From positions 1-40,217 of the forward strand of contig CAJLYL010000005.1 in assembly GCA_905210855.1 (NCBI GenBank): a stretch of 40,217 nt of DNA. Reading direction: 5' to 3'. This DNA is from an uncultured Clostridia bacterium. Its GTDB lineage: Bacteria > Bacillota > Clostridia > UMGS1810. Both the position numbers and the translations under genes were made by a program. Of this stretch, positions 1 through 7,213 are shown piece by piece. Position 1 is the first letter of the stretch. Each line of letters begins with the position of its first letter. The notes beneath the pieces were generated by a model, which worked only from the letters and a program-made list of their open reading frames with translations, made no database searches and had not been told where the DNA came from.

Positions 1-39
1 TGCAAGTGTTGTCAGCAGCTTTTTTTCTGTCAATTTCAT
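1..39 (-). CDS. Start of an unidentified gene, cut by the left window edge
   Basis: An ATG on the minus strand (37-39) opens a frame that runs off the window after 13 codons (begins MKLTEKKLL). It is preceded by a good purine-rich ribosome binding site (GGGAGAGGG, 8 bases upstream) and by a well-formed promoter at 99-127. Those two signals are the only support that the frame is real. Too little protein is visible to name a family. Confidence 0.55.
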   Translation of the reverse strand, partial: MKLTEKKLLTTLA

Positions 40-98
40 TATTATCCCTCTCCCTGAATATAATTGTATCCCCGACAGAAGATAATTATTATATATAA

Positions 99-127
99 AT
101 TTTATCCGTTTTTTTACGCAAAGTCAA
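99..127 (-). promoter_or_regulatory. Sigma-A promoter for the left-edge gene
   Basis: Read on the minus strand this is TTGACT, a 17-base spacer and TAAAAT, one mismatch from consensus in each box. The transcript would start near position 92 and give a leader of about 50 bases before the ATG at 39. The surrounding DNA is very AT-rich, so some chance similarity is possible, but spacing and both boxes are good. Confidence 0.6.
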
Positions 128-163
128 TATTTTTACATAAATGTTTACCGATAATTAATTTTT

Positions 164-214
164 GCAAAAAAGACACGGCTGCAAGCCGCGGTTTGCGCCG
201 CACCGCCCCGTGTT
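164..214 (-). terminator. Rho-independent terminator after the sirtuin operon
   Basis: On the minus strand ACACGG (213-208) pairs with CCGTGT (178-173) around a GC-rich interior that can fold further, and a run of six Ts follows (171-166). It lies just beyond the stop of the macrodomain remnant, where the operon running leftwards should end. Confidence 0.65.
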
Positions 215-226
215 TTAATTATAAAC

Positions 227-586
227 TTAAACAGAGTGCTTTTTCAATAATTGTTTATAAATTTCATAATCTATATCCTTGAACACATTAAACACAACTT
301 TTTCAATTTTGAGCCGTGTTATATCTCCTTGCCAAAGCACAATTTTACCGCCAAATTTTTCTGTATCAACGATTCCTTTTTCGACAGTTTCCGATTTCAG
401 CAATTCATCTTGCAAGTGTAAAAAATCCTCACTTACACGCATTGGCGGTCTGACATTCATAAGACTTCTGAGCAGCCGCCTTTGAGATTGAAAGGTTTTA
501 TCAAAGTTTTTTGCCTGCTCTGCATATTGCGGCATTTCCGCAAGTAACATATCATTTAGTTTTATTACCGTTTCTGATATATTCAT
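227..586 (-). pseudogene. Macrodomain protein-ADP-ribose hydrolase, core deleted in frame
   Basis: The intact family (PF01661, sirtuin-linked macrodomain, about 260 residues) removes ADP-ribose from proteins. This frame has only 119 residues. Residues 1 to about 92 match the helical N-terminus and first strand, ending in WQGDITRLKI. The next residues, EKVVFNVFKDIDYEIY, match the very C-terminus of the family. The missing middle includes the NAAN motif and the ADP-ribose-binding loops, so the product cannot be an active hydrolase as known. The frame stays open across the join, which implies an internal deletion of roughly 140 codons. It starts 6 bases after the DUF5131 stop, with GAGTGAGG as ribosome binding site. 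A retained short product with another role cannot be excluded. Confidence 0.8.
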
Positions 587-592
587 AATTCC

Positions 593-1465
593 TCACTCAC
601 ATTTTGAGCAGTCTGAGCAGCCGTTACAAATAAGACGGCTTGCACACTTATCGCAATTCTTTCTGTAATGCGGAACATATAACTGTTCCGTCGGAATTTC
701 TTTTCCAAACTCGTCAGTCAGCTTAAACTCAATCGGTTTACCGATAAAATTCATTCCGGACTTAAAAGCCATTTCACTTTGTACGGATTTTCTCGGCAAA
801 AAATATTTTTTGCCATCCTTTATAAAATTCGTTCCTGTTTCAATAAAACAAAATGTTATATTGTACTTTTCACATTCAGCACGAAGTTTTTTCACCCATT
901 CAAAATTACACGGCCGTGAGCCGTCATAGTTTTCGCCTCCGCAGATTACTTGCTCAATAATCCCTTTTTGCAAATACTTTTCCAAACTGATTTTTCCGAT
1001 AAACGGCGCACACATGACCCCTTTATGCTTAAACGGCAACGAAAACAAAATAGGTATTCGTTCATCGGCTCGGCGTTGATTTTCACAAGTTACATTGAAA
1101 AATATATTTTCCCAACCGTCGCCCCAATCGGGCGGCAGGCAGCGGCTAACTCTTTCAGGGCGTTTAGTAAGCAAAAAGAATTTAACATCACTCCGCTTTT
1201 TCATAATTTCCCACGCACCGCCGCGCCATTCGTCAGCTTCTTCAAGAAAGAAATCCGAGGTCATACACACACGGATAAACTCGCCGCTTTTAATCTTATA
1301 TTCACCGCTTTTGTATTTTTGCAACGGATAATTAAACCCCGACTTTGTTCGATAAATATCTGCACCGTTTCTGTCACGAGTACGATCCAAAAAATACATA
1401 TAACAGTTTTGACAGCCTTCGCTGCATTTTTTGCAGCCGTGCCACGGATTCCATATGTCGTGCAT
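593..1465 (-). CDS. DUF5131 (phage Gp37/Gp68) family protein
   Basis: Recognised as a DUF5131/PF07505 protein of 290 residues, the usual length. The N-terminus has the family's cysteine cluster after WNPWHGC (Cys11, Cys14, Cys18, Cys21), which resembles a metal- or iron-sulfur-binding site. The middle contains the family motifs FLLTKRPER and CGGENYDGSRPC. The last 20 residues hold a second cluster of six cysteines, suggesting another metal site. The family looks related to radical-SAM folds but its reaction is not established to my knowledge. It starts 4 bases after the sirtuin stop, with GAGGT as ribosome binding site, and sits between a sirtuin and a macrodomain gene, so a part in ADP-ribosylation or stress defence is inferred from position only. 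Confidence 0.85.
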   Translation of the reverse strand: MHDIWNPWHGCKKCSEGCQNCYMYFLDRTRDRNGADIYRTKSGFNYPLQKYKSGEYKIKSGEFIRVCMTSDFFLEEADEWRGGAWEIMKKRSDVKFFLLTKRPERVSRCLPPDWGDGWENIFFNVTCENQRRADERIPILFSLPFKHKGVMCAPFIGKISLEKYLQKGIIEQVICGGENYDGSRPCNFEWVKKLRAECEKYNITFCFIETGTNFIKDGKKYFLPRKSVQSEMAFKSGMNFIGKPIEFKLTDEFGKEIPTEQLYVPHYRKNCDKCASRLICNGCSDCSKCE

Positions 1466-1469
1466 ATAT

Positions 1470-2327
1470 TTACCTCATTTCGTTTATTACATTTCCTATA
1501 TCTTCATTTATGCAAATTGATTGTTTTTCAATTTCGTTTGGACAAACCGCCTCATTATAATTGATACAAGCATATGTTGCGTTTGGATTTTTTGCGGTCA
1601 TCTGCCAAAATGGATATTTTATTATTCCCGGCGTATTGTAACCGACTCCAAGTTCCAAAAACAATTCTTTTTGATTTTTTCGGGTATTAAGAAAATTACT
1701 GTATCGTTCCGCCGCCATATCCCAACCGTTATCCTGTACGAATTTATTGTCGCTTCTCAAATTCACGGTCAGCGGTTTTCCGCAATGAGGGCATTTGGGA
1801 ATAAGAGATGACGGTATTTTCATATTCTCTTGCTGTTCCATCATATCAACAATTATTTTATAATTATCAAATGTTTCATTGCAGCAAGGCACCGAGCATT
1901 GAAACAGCCCGTAGTCTCCCTGTGTGTAAAACAAACGCTTCTTATCAAAACCTGCTTTTTGAAAGCAATGGTCTACATTTGTTGTAATAACAAAGTAATC
2001 TCTGTTCTTTACCAATTCAAATAACGCTTTATATATCGGTTTTGGGGTATCCATATATCTGTTTACATAGATATACCTCAACCAATACGCCCAAAATTTC
2101 TCCTGTGTTTTGTACGGATAAAAACCGCCGGAATACATATCGTGAAAGCCGTATTTTTCTTCAAAATCAGAAAAGTATTTTTTGAAGCGCTCACCGTCAT
2201 AGGCAAATCCGGCAGAAGTTGAAAATCCCGCTCCGGCGCCTATTACAACACAGTCAGCGTTTTGTATGACCGAGCAGAGTTGATTTATCTTTTCTTCATT
2301 CCGTTCCGCTACATTTTTAAGTGCCAT
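1470..2327 (-). CDS. M-class sirtuin (SirTM), protein ADP-ribosyltransferase type
   Basis: A 285-residue Sir2-fold protein (PF02146). The NAD-binding motif GAGAGFSTSAGF is at 30-41 and the zinc-ribbon cysteines are at 144, 148/149, 179 and 182. It carries the M-class signature: where ordinary sirtuins have the catalytic HG, this has QGDYG (Gln136), together with Asn117 (TTNVD) and Arg191 (NLRSD). As I recall, the matching Asn, Gln and Arg are needed by streptococcal SirTM, which ADP-ribosylates a lipoylated carrier protein next to it. No GcvH-like carrier or lipoate ligase is visible here. The start was set at the ATG preceded by GGAGG at 7-8 bases; an upstream in-frame codon lacks such a site. 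It heads an operon with DUF5131 and the broken macrodomain gene. Confidence 0.85.
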   Translation of the reverse strand: MALKNVAERNEEKINQLCSVIQNADCVVIGAGAGFSTSAGFAYDGERFKKYFSDFEEKYGFHDMYSGGFYPYKTQEKFWAYWLRYIYVNRYMDTPKPIYKALFELVKNRDYFVITTNVDHCFQKAGFDKKRLFYTQGDYGLFQCSVPCCNETFDNYKIIVDMMEQQENMKIPSSLIPKCPHCGKPLTVNLRSDNKFVQDNGWDMAAERYSNFLNTRKNQKELFLELGVGYNTPGIIKYPFWQMTAKNPNATYACINYNEAVCPNEIEKQSICINEDIGNVINEMR

Positions 2328-2381
2328 AATAGTGACCTCCAAGATATTTTATTCAGAGTGTCTTGTCTGCTCTGTGATCAT

Positions 2382-2410
2382 ATTGTAATGCAAATGATTT
2401 TCAAAAACAA
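2382..2410 (-). promoter_or_regulatory. Probable promoter of the sirtuin operon
   Basis: On the minus strand: TTGTTT, 17 bases, TACAAT. The -10 box is good and the -35 box weak, as expected for a promoter under activator or repressor control. The leader would be about 50 bases. Confidence 0.5.
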
Positions 2411-2450
2411 GTACGCACTTTTTTGTTATTAAGTTACCTTTTTGTAAGTT
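2409..2450. repeat. Paired imperfect palindromes upstream of the sirtuin promoter, possible operator
   Basis: Bases 2409-2420 (AAGTACGCACTT) form a near-palindrome. Bases 2431-2450 hold AAGTTAC and GTAAGTT around a 6-base spacer, one mismatch from a perfect inverted repeat. The two also read as a rough direct repeat about 20 bases apart. They abut the -35 box. The GTAC/AAGT flavour resembles sites of HxlR/YodB-type winged-helix regulators, but no such regulator is in the window, so the assignment is inference. Confidence 0.4.
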
Positions 2451-2497
2451 TTGAATATATAATCAATAAACAATACCTCATAGAAAATTTCAGGTGT

Positions 2498-2526
2498 AAA
2501 AAAAGGCAACCCGTGCAGGTTGCCTT
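2498..2526 (-). terminator. Rho-independent terminator after the MBL-fold pseudogene
   Basis: A perfect 9-base stem, AAGGCAACC (2503-2511) with GGTTGCCTT (2518-2526), around a 6-base loop. On the minus strand it is followed by an unbroken T tract, the correct orientation for the gene that ends at 2552. No convincing terminator lies between here and the ACT gene at 3.1 kb, so readthrough from the T-box operon may also stop here. Confidence 0.85.
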
Positions 2527-2551
2527 CAGTGCGGTTGTATAAATTGGAATT

Positions 2552-3063
2552 TCAAAGTTCAACTGACTCTAAATCATCAGGAATCAAAAGATTTCCGCTG
2601 AAATATTTCCTGCCCTCATTGTAATAAAATTCTTTTCGCCGGGATATATTTTTGTCCTCTGTATGATACAGCAATAAGTTTTTCGCATGGAGTTCCTCTG
2701 CTAATTCACAGGCATCTCTTACTGTCGAATGATGTTTTTCATATGAATGAAATACATCCGCCCGACTGTTTAAGCAGAATGCTTCATGCAGCAACCATGT
2801 ACTATTTTCTGCATACTTCTTTTCGCAAGCATTGTATGGTTCATCTCCACAACAAGTCAATTTCTTGCCTTTCCCAAGTTCCATACAAAATCCGAACTGT
2901 TTCGCCATTGTTGACTGTATATCAAAAATGTAACTTTTCTGTCTAAAATATTGACTGATTCACCATTTTCAACAGCTATCATATGAAGCCTCTTACCGAT
3001 AAAAAGGGTTTTATAGCACTCTGTAACAAGTGCGTTTCCGGTGCCCGGCATTGTAAGATCCAT
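2552..3063 (-). pseudogene. Metallo-beta-lactamase-fold hydrolase, deleted and frameshifted
   Basis: Two overlapping frames are pieces of one RNase Z-like MBL-fold protein. The N-terminal piece (from 3063, good GGGAG ribosome binding site) begins MDLTMPGTGNALVTECYKT and then jumps to FIGKRLH, which lies far downstream in the family. About 100 residues, including the HxHxDH metal site, are missing. A second lesion is a lost base in a five-base homopolymer (A5 at about 2924-2928 on the plus strand). Adding one base would read through as TFFDIQST into MAKQFGF and the C-terminal frame. That C-terminal part still has HEAFC, EKHHSTVRDA and LYHTEDKN, typical of the family end. Normal length would be about 260 residues. 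Without its metal ligands it is certainly inactive as a hydrolase. Confidence 0.8.
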
Positions 3064-3115
3064 ATATTTTCTCCCTTACAAATCCCAATTTTTCTTGCGA
3101 ATATATATTAAAATA

Positions 3116-3547
3116 TTATATTCTGTACACATCCGACGGTGAGAGCATCTCTATGCCGCGCTCGACAAAGATTTTCTCCGTGCGTTCCTCGTCGCTCACC
3201 TTCACTACCATAATCGCCTTGCCGTGTACATTGCCGACAAAGGCATACATATATTCAATGCTTATTTCCTCCTCGGTGAGGATTTTGAGTACATTTGCAA
3301 GACCGCCCGAGTTATCGTCAATCACAAATGAGAGCACCTCGGTACACTTTGCCACAACGCCCGATTCGCGCAGAAGCTCTCTCGCCTTTTCCGGATCATC
3401 CACAATTATGCGCAGTATGCCGAAATCCGTAGTGTCCGCCATGGACAGCGCACTGATATTGATGCCGTTTTTGCCTAAATCGGAAATGATTTTTTCCAGT
3501 CTGCCGAATTTATTTTCGACAAAAATGGACAGCTGCTTTATAAACAT
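3116..3547 (-). CDS. Tandem ACT-domain amino-acid-binding protein
   Basis: A 143-residue protein made of two ACT domains, about residues 1-70 (FVENKFGRLEKIISDLGKNG) and 71-143 (FVIDDNSGGLANVLKILTEE), with no other domain. ACT pairs bind amino acids and act as allosteric or regulatory modules. It is the last gene of the ligase-iorA-iorB-paaK operon, 19 bases after paaK, an arrangement I recognise from many Clostridia and archaea. An aromatic amino acid as ligand is inferred from that company. The start is the ATG with GGGAGAG 7 bases upstream; a longer frame reaches into paaK without a site. No signal peptide or membrane segment. Confidence 0.8.
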   Translation of the reverse strand: MFIKQLSIFVENKFGRLEKIISDLGKNGINISALSMADTTDFGILRIIVDDPEKARELLRESGVVAKCTEVLSFVIDDNSGGLANVLKILTEEEISIEYMYAFVGNVHGKAIMVVKVSDEERTEKIFVERGIEMLSPSDVYRI

Positions 3548-3566
3548 TACAAATCTCTCCCTTCGT

Positions 3567-4871
3567 CTACACAAGCTTTCTCTTGTCGATAACCCTCTTT
3601 GCCTTGCCCTTGCTGCGCTCGATGGATTTTGGGTTCACAAGATGAACCTTGGCGCCTATACCGAGGATGCTCCGCAGACCGTTTGTTATCATTTTCTCGG
3701 TCTTTTCTATCGACTTGACATCGTCGGAGAACATACTCTCGCTCATTTCCACATTTATATCGAATGTATCGGTGTTGTTCACCCTGTCAACAATAATCTG
3801 ATAGTTGGGAGTAACGCCTTCGCCGAGCTTGAGCAGCACCTCCTCAATCTGTGACGGGAACACATTTACGCCTCTAATGATGAGCATATCGTCGCTCCTG
3901 CCCTGAGGCTTGTTCATACGAATGTGAGTTCTGCCGCATTTGCATTTCTCGTAGTTGAGCGAGCATATATCTCTTGTGCGATAGCGTATAACGGGGAAGC
4001 CCTCCTTGGTTACGGTGGTGAACACAAGCTCACCCTTGGCACCCTCGGGCAGCACCTCGCCCGTGTCGGGGTCGATTATCTCCGCTATGAAATTGTCCTC
4101 GCAGATGTGCATTCCGCACTGATACTCACAGTCATACGCCACGCCGGGGCCCATAATCTCGGAAAGCCCGTAGATATCAAACGCCTTTAAGCCGAGCCCT
4201 TCCTCAATTTTGACGCGCATCTCCTCTGTCCACGGCTCCGCGCCGAAAATGCCCATCTTTAGCTTGAGGCGGTCGCGCAGACCCATCTCGTTTATCGTCT
4301 CGGCAAGGTACATTGCATAGGATGGGGTGCAGCAGAGCACCGTCGCGCCGAAGTCTATCATGGTTTGAATCTGCTTTTTGGTGTTGCCGGATGATATCGG
4401 TATTGCAGTAGCGCCGATTTTCACCGCGCCGTCATACGCGCCGAAGCCGCCCGTAAAGAGTCCCAGACCGTATGACACCTGGACAAAATCCTCCTTGCCG
4501 ATGCCGCCTGCGGCGAGTATGCGCGCAAAGCAGTTTGCCCACATATCGAGGTCTGCCTCGGTGTAGCCGACAACAATCGGTTTGCCTGTGGTGCCCGACG
4601 ACGCGTGTACACGGCGAATATCGGACATCGGCACGGCAAACAGGCCGTAGGGATACCAGTCGCGCAAATCCTGCTTGTATGAAAAAGGAAGCTTGTGCAA
4701 ATCCTCAACGCCGTGAATATCCTCGGGTTTCAAGCCCTTTTCGTCCATTCTGTTTCTGAAAAGCTCAACATTTTTGTACATTCTTGCAACCTGAGCGACA
4801 AGTCTCTCGCTCTGGAGTTTTTTCAATTGTTCTCTCGGCATCGCTTCGATGTCGGGTTGCCACATAGCCAT
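3567..4871 (-). CDS. paaK: Phenylacetate-CoA ligase (PaaK type)
   Basis: A 434-residue adenylate-forming enzyme that joins an arylacetate to CoA using ATP. The phosphate-binding loop HASSGTTGKP is near residue 88, the YGLSEIMGPGV motif follows at about 230, and the C-terminal part has RGVNVFPSQIEE, as in PaaK proteins (PF00501 plus AMP-binding_C_2). Length is normal. The start is the ATG behind AAGGAGG; eight further upstream codons lack a site. It lies 36 bases after iorB. With IorAB next to it, its product arylacetyl-CoA would be either the end product of arylpyruvate oxidation or the substrate for reductive carboxylation. Substrate choice among phenyl-, hydroxyphenyl- and indoleacetate cannot be read from sequence. 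Confidence 0.9.
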   Translation of the reverse strand: MAMWQPDIEAMPREQLKKLQSERLVAQVARMYKNVELFRNRMDEKGLKPEDIHGVEDLHKLPFSYKQDLRDWYPYGLFAVPMSDIRRVHASSGTTGKPIVVGYTEADLDMWANCFARILAAGGIGKEDFVQVSYGLGLFTGGFGAYDGAVKIGATAIPISSGNTKKQIQTMIDFGATVLCCTPSYAMYLAETINEMGLRDRLKLKMGIFGAEPWTEEMRVKIEEGLGLKAFDIYGLSEIMGPGVAYDCEYQCGMHICEDNFIAEIIDPDTGEVLPEGAKGELVFTTVTKEGFPVIRYRTRDICSLNYEKCKCGRTHIRMNKPQGRSDDMLIIRGVNVFPSQIEEVLLKLGEGVTPNYQIIVDRVNNTDTFDINVEMSESMFSDDVKSIEKTEKMITNGLRSILGIGAKVHLVNPKSIERSKGKAKRVIDKRKLV

Positions 4872-4907
4872 ATTATCCTCCTTGTCCACACGCAAAATGT
4901 GTATTTT

Positions 4908-5474
4908 TTACATGTTATATCCCATGTCAAACGCCTTGAGGTTGACATCAAGGAATTTTTCGGGAACTGTCGTCTTAATAGTCTCCGCCCAATCCTCATA
5001 AGGTATATCCGTGCTCTTTGCCATAACGCCGATGAGCACCACATTGACAGCTTTTATGTTGCCTGCCTCGTGAGCGGCTTTTGCCGCGTCCACCTGCACA
5101 AGCTCCGCCTTGGACGATATTTTATCCGCAATGTTCTCGGGGTACTCCGCCGCGCCTGTTATAACGGGCATGGGGTTTATCTCCTGGGTGTTGGCGATAA
5201 TCTTGCCGCCTTCTTTGAGATAAGGCAGAGCGCGATAAGCCTCGAGCATCTCAAAGGCGAGTATTATATCCGCCTCTCCCCTGTCTATAATGGGCGAGAA
5301 AACCTTGTCGCCGTACTTAACATACGTGACAACGCTGCCGCCGCGCTGGCTCATGCCGTGTACTTCGGATACCTTTACATCATAGCCCTTGCTTATGACC
5401 GTGTTACCGAGGATTCTGCTTGCAAGGAGCGTGCCCTGACCGCCAACTCCCACTATCATTATATTTCTCGTCAT
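4908..5474 (-). CDS. iorB: Indolepyruvate:ferredoxin oxidoreductase, beta subunit
   Basis: A 188-residue protein of the POR gamma-type domain (PF01558), opening with GVGGQGTLLASRILG and containing SEVHGMSQRGGSV, both standard in IorB. It forms the cytoplasmic complex with IorA that converts arylpyruvate, CoA and oxidised ferredoxin to arylacetyl-CoA, CO2 and reduced ferredoxin, reversibly. Its AAGGAGG site lies within the last codons of iorA and the start is 2 bases from the iorA stop, so the two are translationally coupled. Length is normal. Confidence 0.93.
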   Translation of the reverse strand: MTRNIMIVGVGGQGTLLASRILGNTVISKGYDVKVSEVHGMSQRGGSVVTYVKYGDKVFSPIIDRGEADIILAFEMLEAYRALPYLKEGGKIIANTQEINPMPVITGAAEYPENIADKISSKAELVQVDAAKAAHEAGNIKAVNVVLIGVMAKSTDIPYEDWAETIKTTVPEKFLDVNLKAFDMGYNM

Positions 5475-5476
5475 AA

Positions 5477-7213
5477 TCAGTTATCCTCCTTTACAATTGC
5501 CTCAAACGGGCATACATTTACGCACAGCCCGCAGCCGTTGCACTGGTCGAGGTCTATCTTAACTCCGTCGCCGTCGGCAGATATTGCCGGACATCCGAGC
5601 TTCATGCACATTTTGCATTTTTTGCACTTATCGGTTATTGTGCAGTGACCTGTGTACTTAACCTTTTTGAGCAGAGCGCACGGTCTCTGAGCAATGATGA
5701 TGGAGGGTTCGTCCCTCTCAATCTCCTGCTTGACAACCTTTTCAAAATTTTTGATATCAAACGGGTCTGCCACAACAACGTGCTCCACGCCTACCGCCTT
5801 GCACAGTGATATCAGATTAACCTGTTTTGTCTCCTCGCCGCGGATTGTGTAGCCCGTCGTCGGGTTGTCCTGATGGCCCGTCATGCCCGTTATGGAGTTG
5901 TCAAGGATGATAACCGTGTTTGTGCCCTTGTTGTAGACTATATCCACAAGACCCGTTATGCCCGAGTGCATAAATGTGGAATCGCCTATGACAGACACAA
6001 GCTTTTTGGAAAACTCCCTGCCGCGCGCCTTAACCATGCCCATCGCCGCGCTGACGGACGCACCCATGCATATGGTGGAATCCACTGCGGCAAGCGGAGC
6101 AACCGCACCGAGGGTATAGCAGCCGATATCTCCCGACACCACAAGCCCGAGCTTTTTGAGCACATAGAATGTGCCCCGGTGGGGACATCCTGCGCACATT
6201 ACGGGCGGTCTGCCCGGTATCTGCTCGTCAAGCTCGCTGCACTTTGGCGCCGCCTCGCCGAGCACCGCTGTGCGAATCATATTCGGCGTGTATTCGCCTA
6301 TGAGCGTAAACACCTCTTTGCCGATGACGTCTACTCCGATTGCCTTGCAGTGATTCTCTATAACCGGGTCAAGCTCCTCTATGACATACACCTTGTCGCA
6401 CTGCGCGGCAAAGTCTTTAATCAGTTTTTCAGGCATGGGGTAAACCATTCCGAGCTTGAGGTAATTCACCCTGTCGCCGAGCGCCTCTTTGGCATACATA
6501 TATGCGATACCTGCGGAGATAACGCCTATCTTTGCGCCGTTCATCTCCTGCCTGTTCAGGTCGCTCGTCTCGGCAAATTCTTTGAGAGCAGCTATTCTGT
6601 CCTCTACCACATAATGGCGTTTCATCGCCATTGCCGGCATCATGACATACTTGGGGATATTTTTCTCGTACGGCTTGAGCTCTATTTCCTCTCTCTCGCC
6701 CGTCTCAACAAGGCTCTGAGAGTGTGACACGCGTGTGGAGAGTCTCACAAACACCGGGGTGTCGTATTTCTCCGAAAGCTCAAACGCTGCCTTGGTGAAA
6801 TCCTTGCACTCCTGCGAATCGGAGGGCTCTATCATCATCACCTTGGAAGCCTCGGCATAGTGGCGCGAATCCTGCTCATTCTGCGACGAATGCATACCCT
6901 GGTCATCGGCAACGCAGAGCACCAATCCGCCGTTTACCCCCGTGTAGCTTGCCGTAAACACCGGGTCTGCCATAACATTGAGCCCAACGTGCTTCATGCA
7001 GCTCATCGCTCTTGCTCCTCCGATTGACGCACCGATTGCCACCTCACAGGCAACCTTTTCATTCGGTGACCACTCGGCATACACCTCGTCAAATTTAACT
7101 ATCTCCTCGGTAATCTCCGTGCTCGGAGTACCCGGGTATGACGCAACCACGCGCACTCCTGCCTCATATGCGCCGCGTGCTACCGCGGCGTTACCCAACA
7201 AAAGCTTTTTCAT
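5477..7213 (-). CDS. iorA: Indolepyruvate:ferredoxin oxidoreductase, alpha subunit
   Basis: The 578-residue catalytic subunit. Order: pyruvate-ferredoxin-oxidoreductase N-domain (LLLGNAAVARGAYEAG, SYPGTPSTEI, EWSPNEKVA near 47-55), then the thiamine-diphosphate domain (CPHRGTFY, GDIGCYTLG, GDSTFMHSG near 410, ILDNSITGMTGHQDNP), then a C-terminal segment with two ferredoxin-type four-cysteine clusters (one from CKKCKMC, one in CNGCGLCVNVCP). All key motifs are present and length is normal. It overlaps the upstream ligase by four bases (ATGA), so the genes are coupled. The enzyme is oxygen-sensitive, which points to an anaerobe. Direction in vivo is open; the tyrosine T-box upstream favours synthesis of arylpyruvates. 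Confidence 0.95.
   Translation of the reverse strand: MKKLLLGNAAVARGAYEAGVRVVASYPGTPSTEITEEIVKFDEVYAEWSPNEKVACEVAIGASIGGARAMSCMKHVGLNVMADPVFTASYTGVNGGLVLCVADDQGMHSSQNEQDSRHYAEASKVMMIEPSDSQECKDFTKAAFELSEKYDTPVFVRLSTRVSHSQSLVETGEREEIELKPYEKNIPKYVMMPAMAMKRHYVVEDRIAALKEFAETSDLNRQEMNGAKIGVISAGIAYMYAKEALGDRVNYLKLGMVYPMPEKLIKDFAAQCDKVYVIEELDPVIENHCKAIGVDVIGKEVFTLIGEYTPNMIRTAVLGEAAPKCSELDEQIPGRPPVMCAGCPHRGTFYVLKKLGLVVSGDIGCYTLGAVAPLAAVDSTICMGASVSAAMGMVKARGREFSKKLVSVIGDSTFMHSGITGLVDIVYNKGTNTVIILDNSITGMTGHQDNPTTGYTIRGEETKQVNLISLCKAVGVEHVVVADPFDIKNFEKVVKQEIERDEPSIIIAQRPCALLKKVKYTGHCTITDKCKKCKMCMKLGCPAISADGDGVKIDLDQCNGCGLCVNVCPFEAIVKEDN

Noticed and set aside
2409..2450. Remnant of a CRISPR array
   Set aside because: The repeats are only two, short and imperfect, with no regular unique spacers and no cas genes in the window; an operator explains them better.
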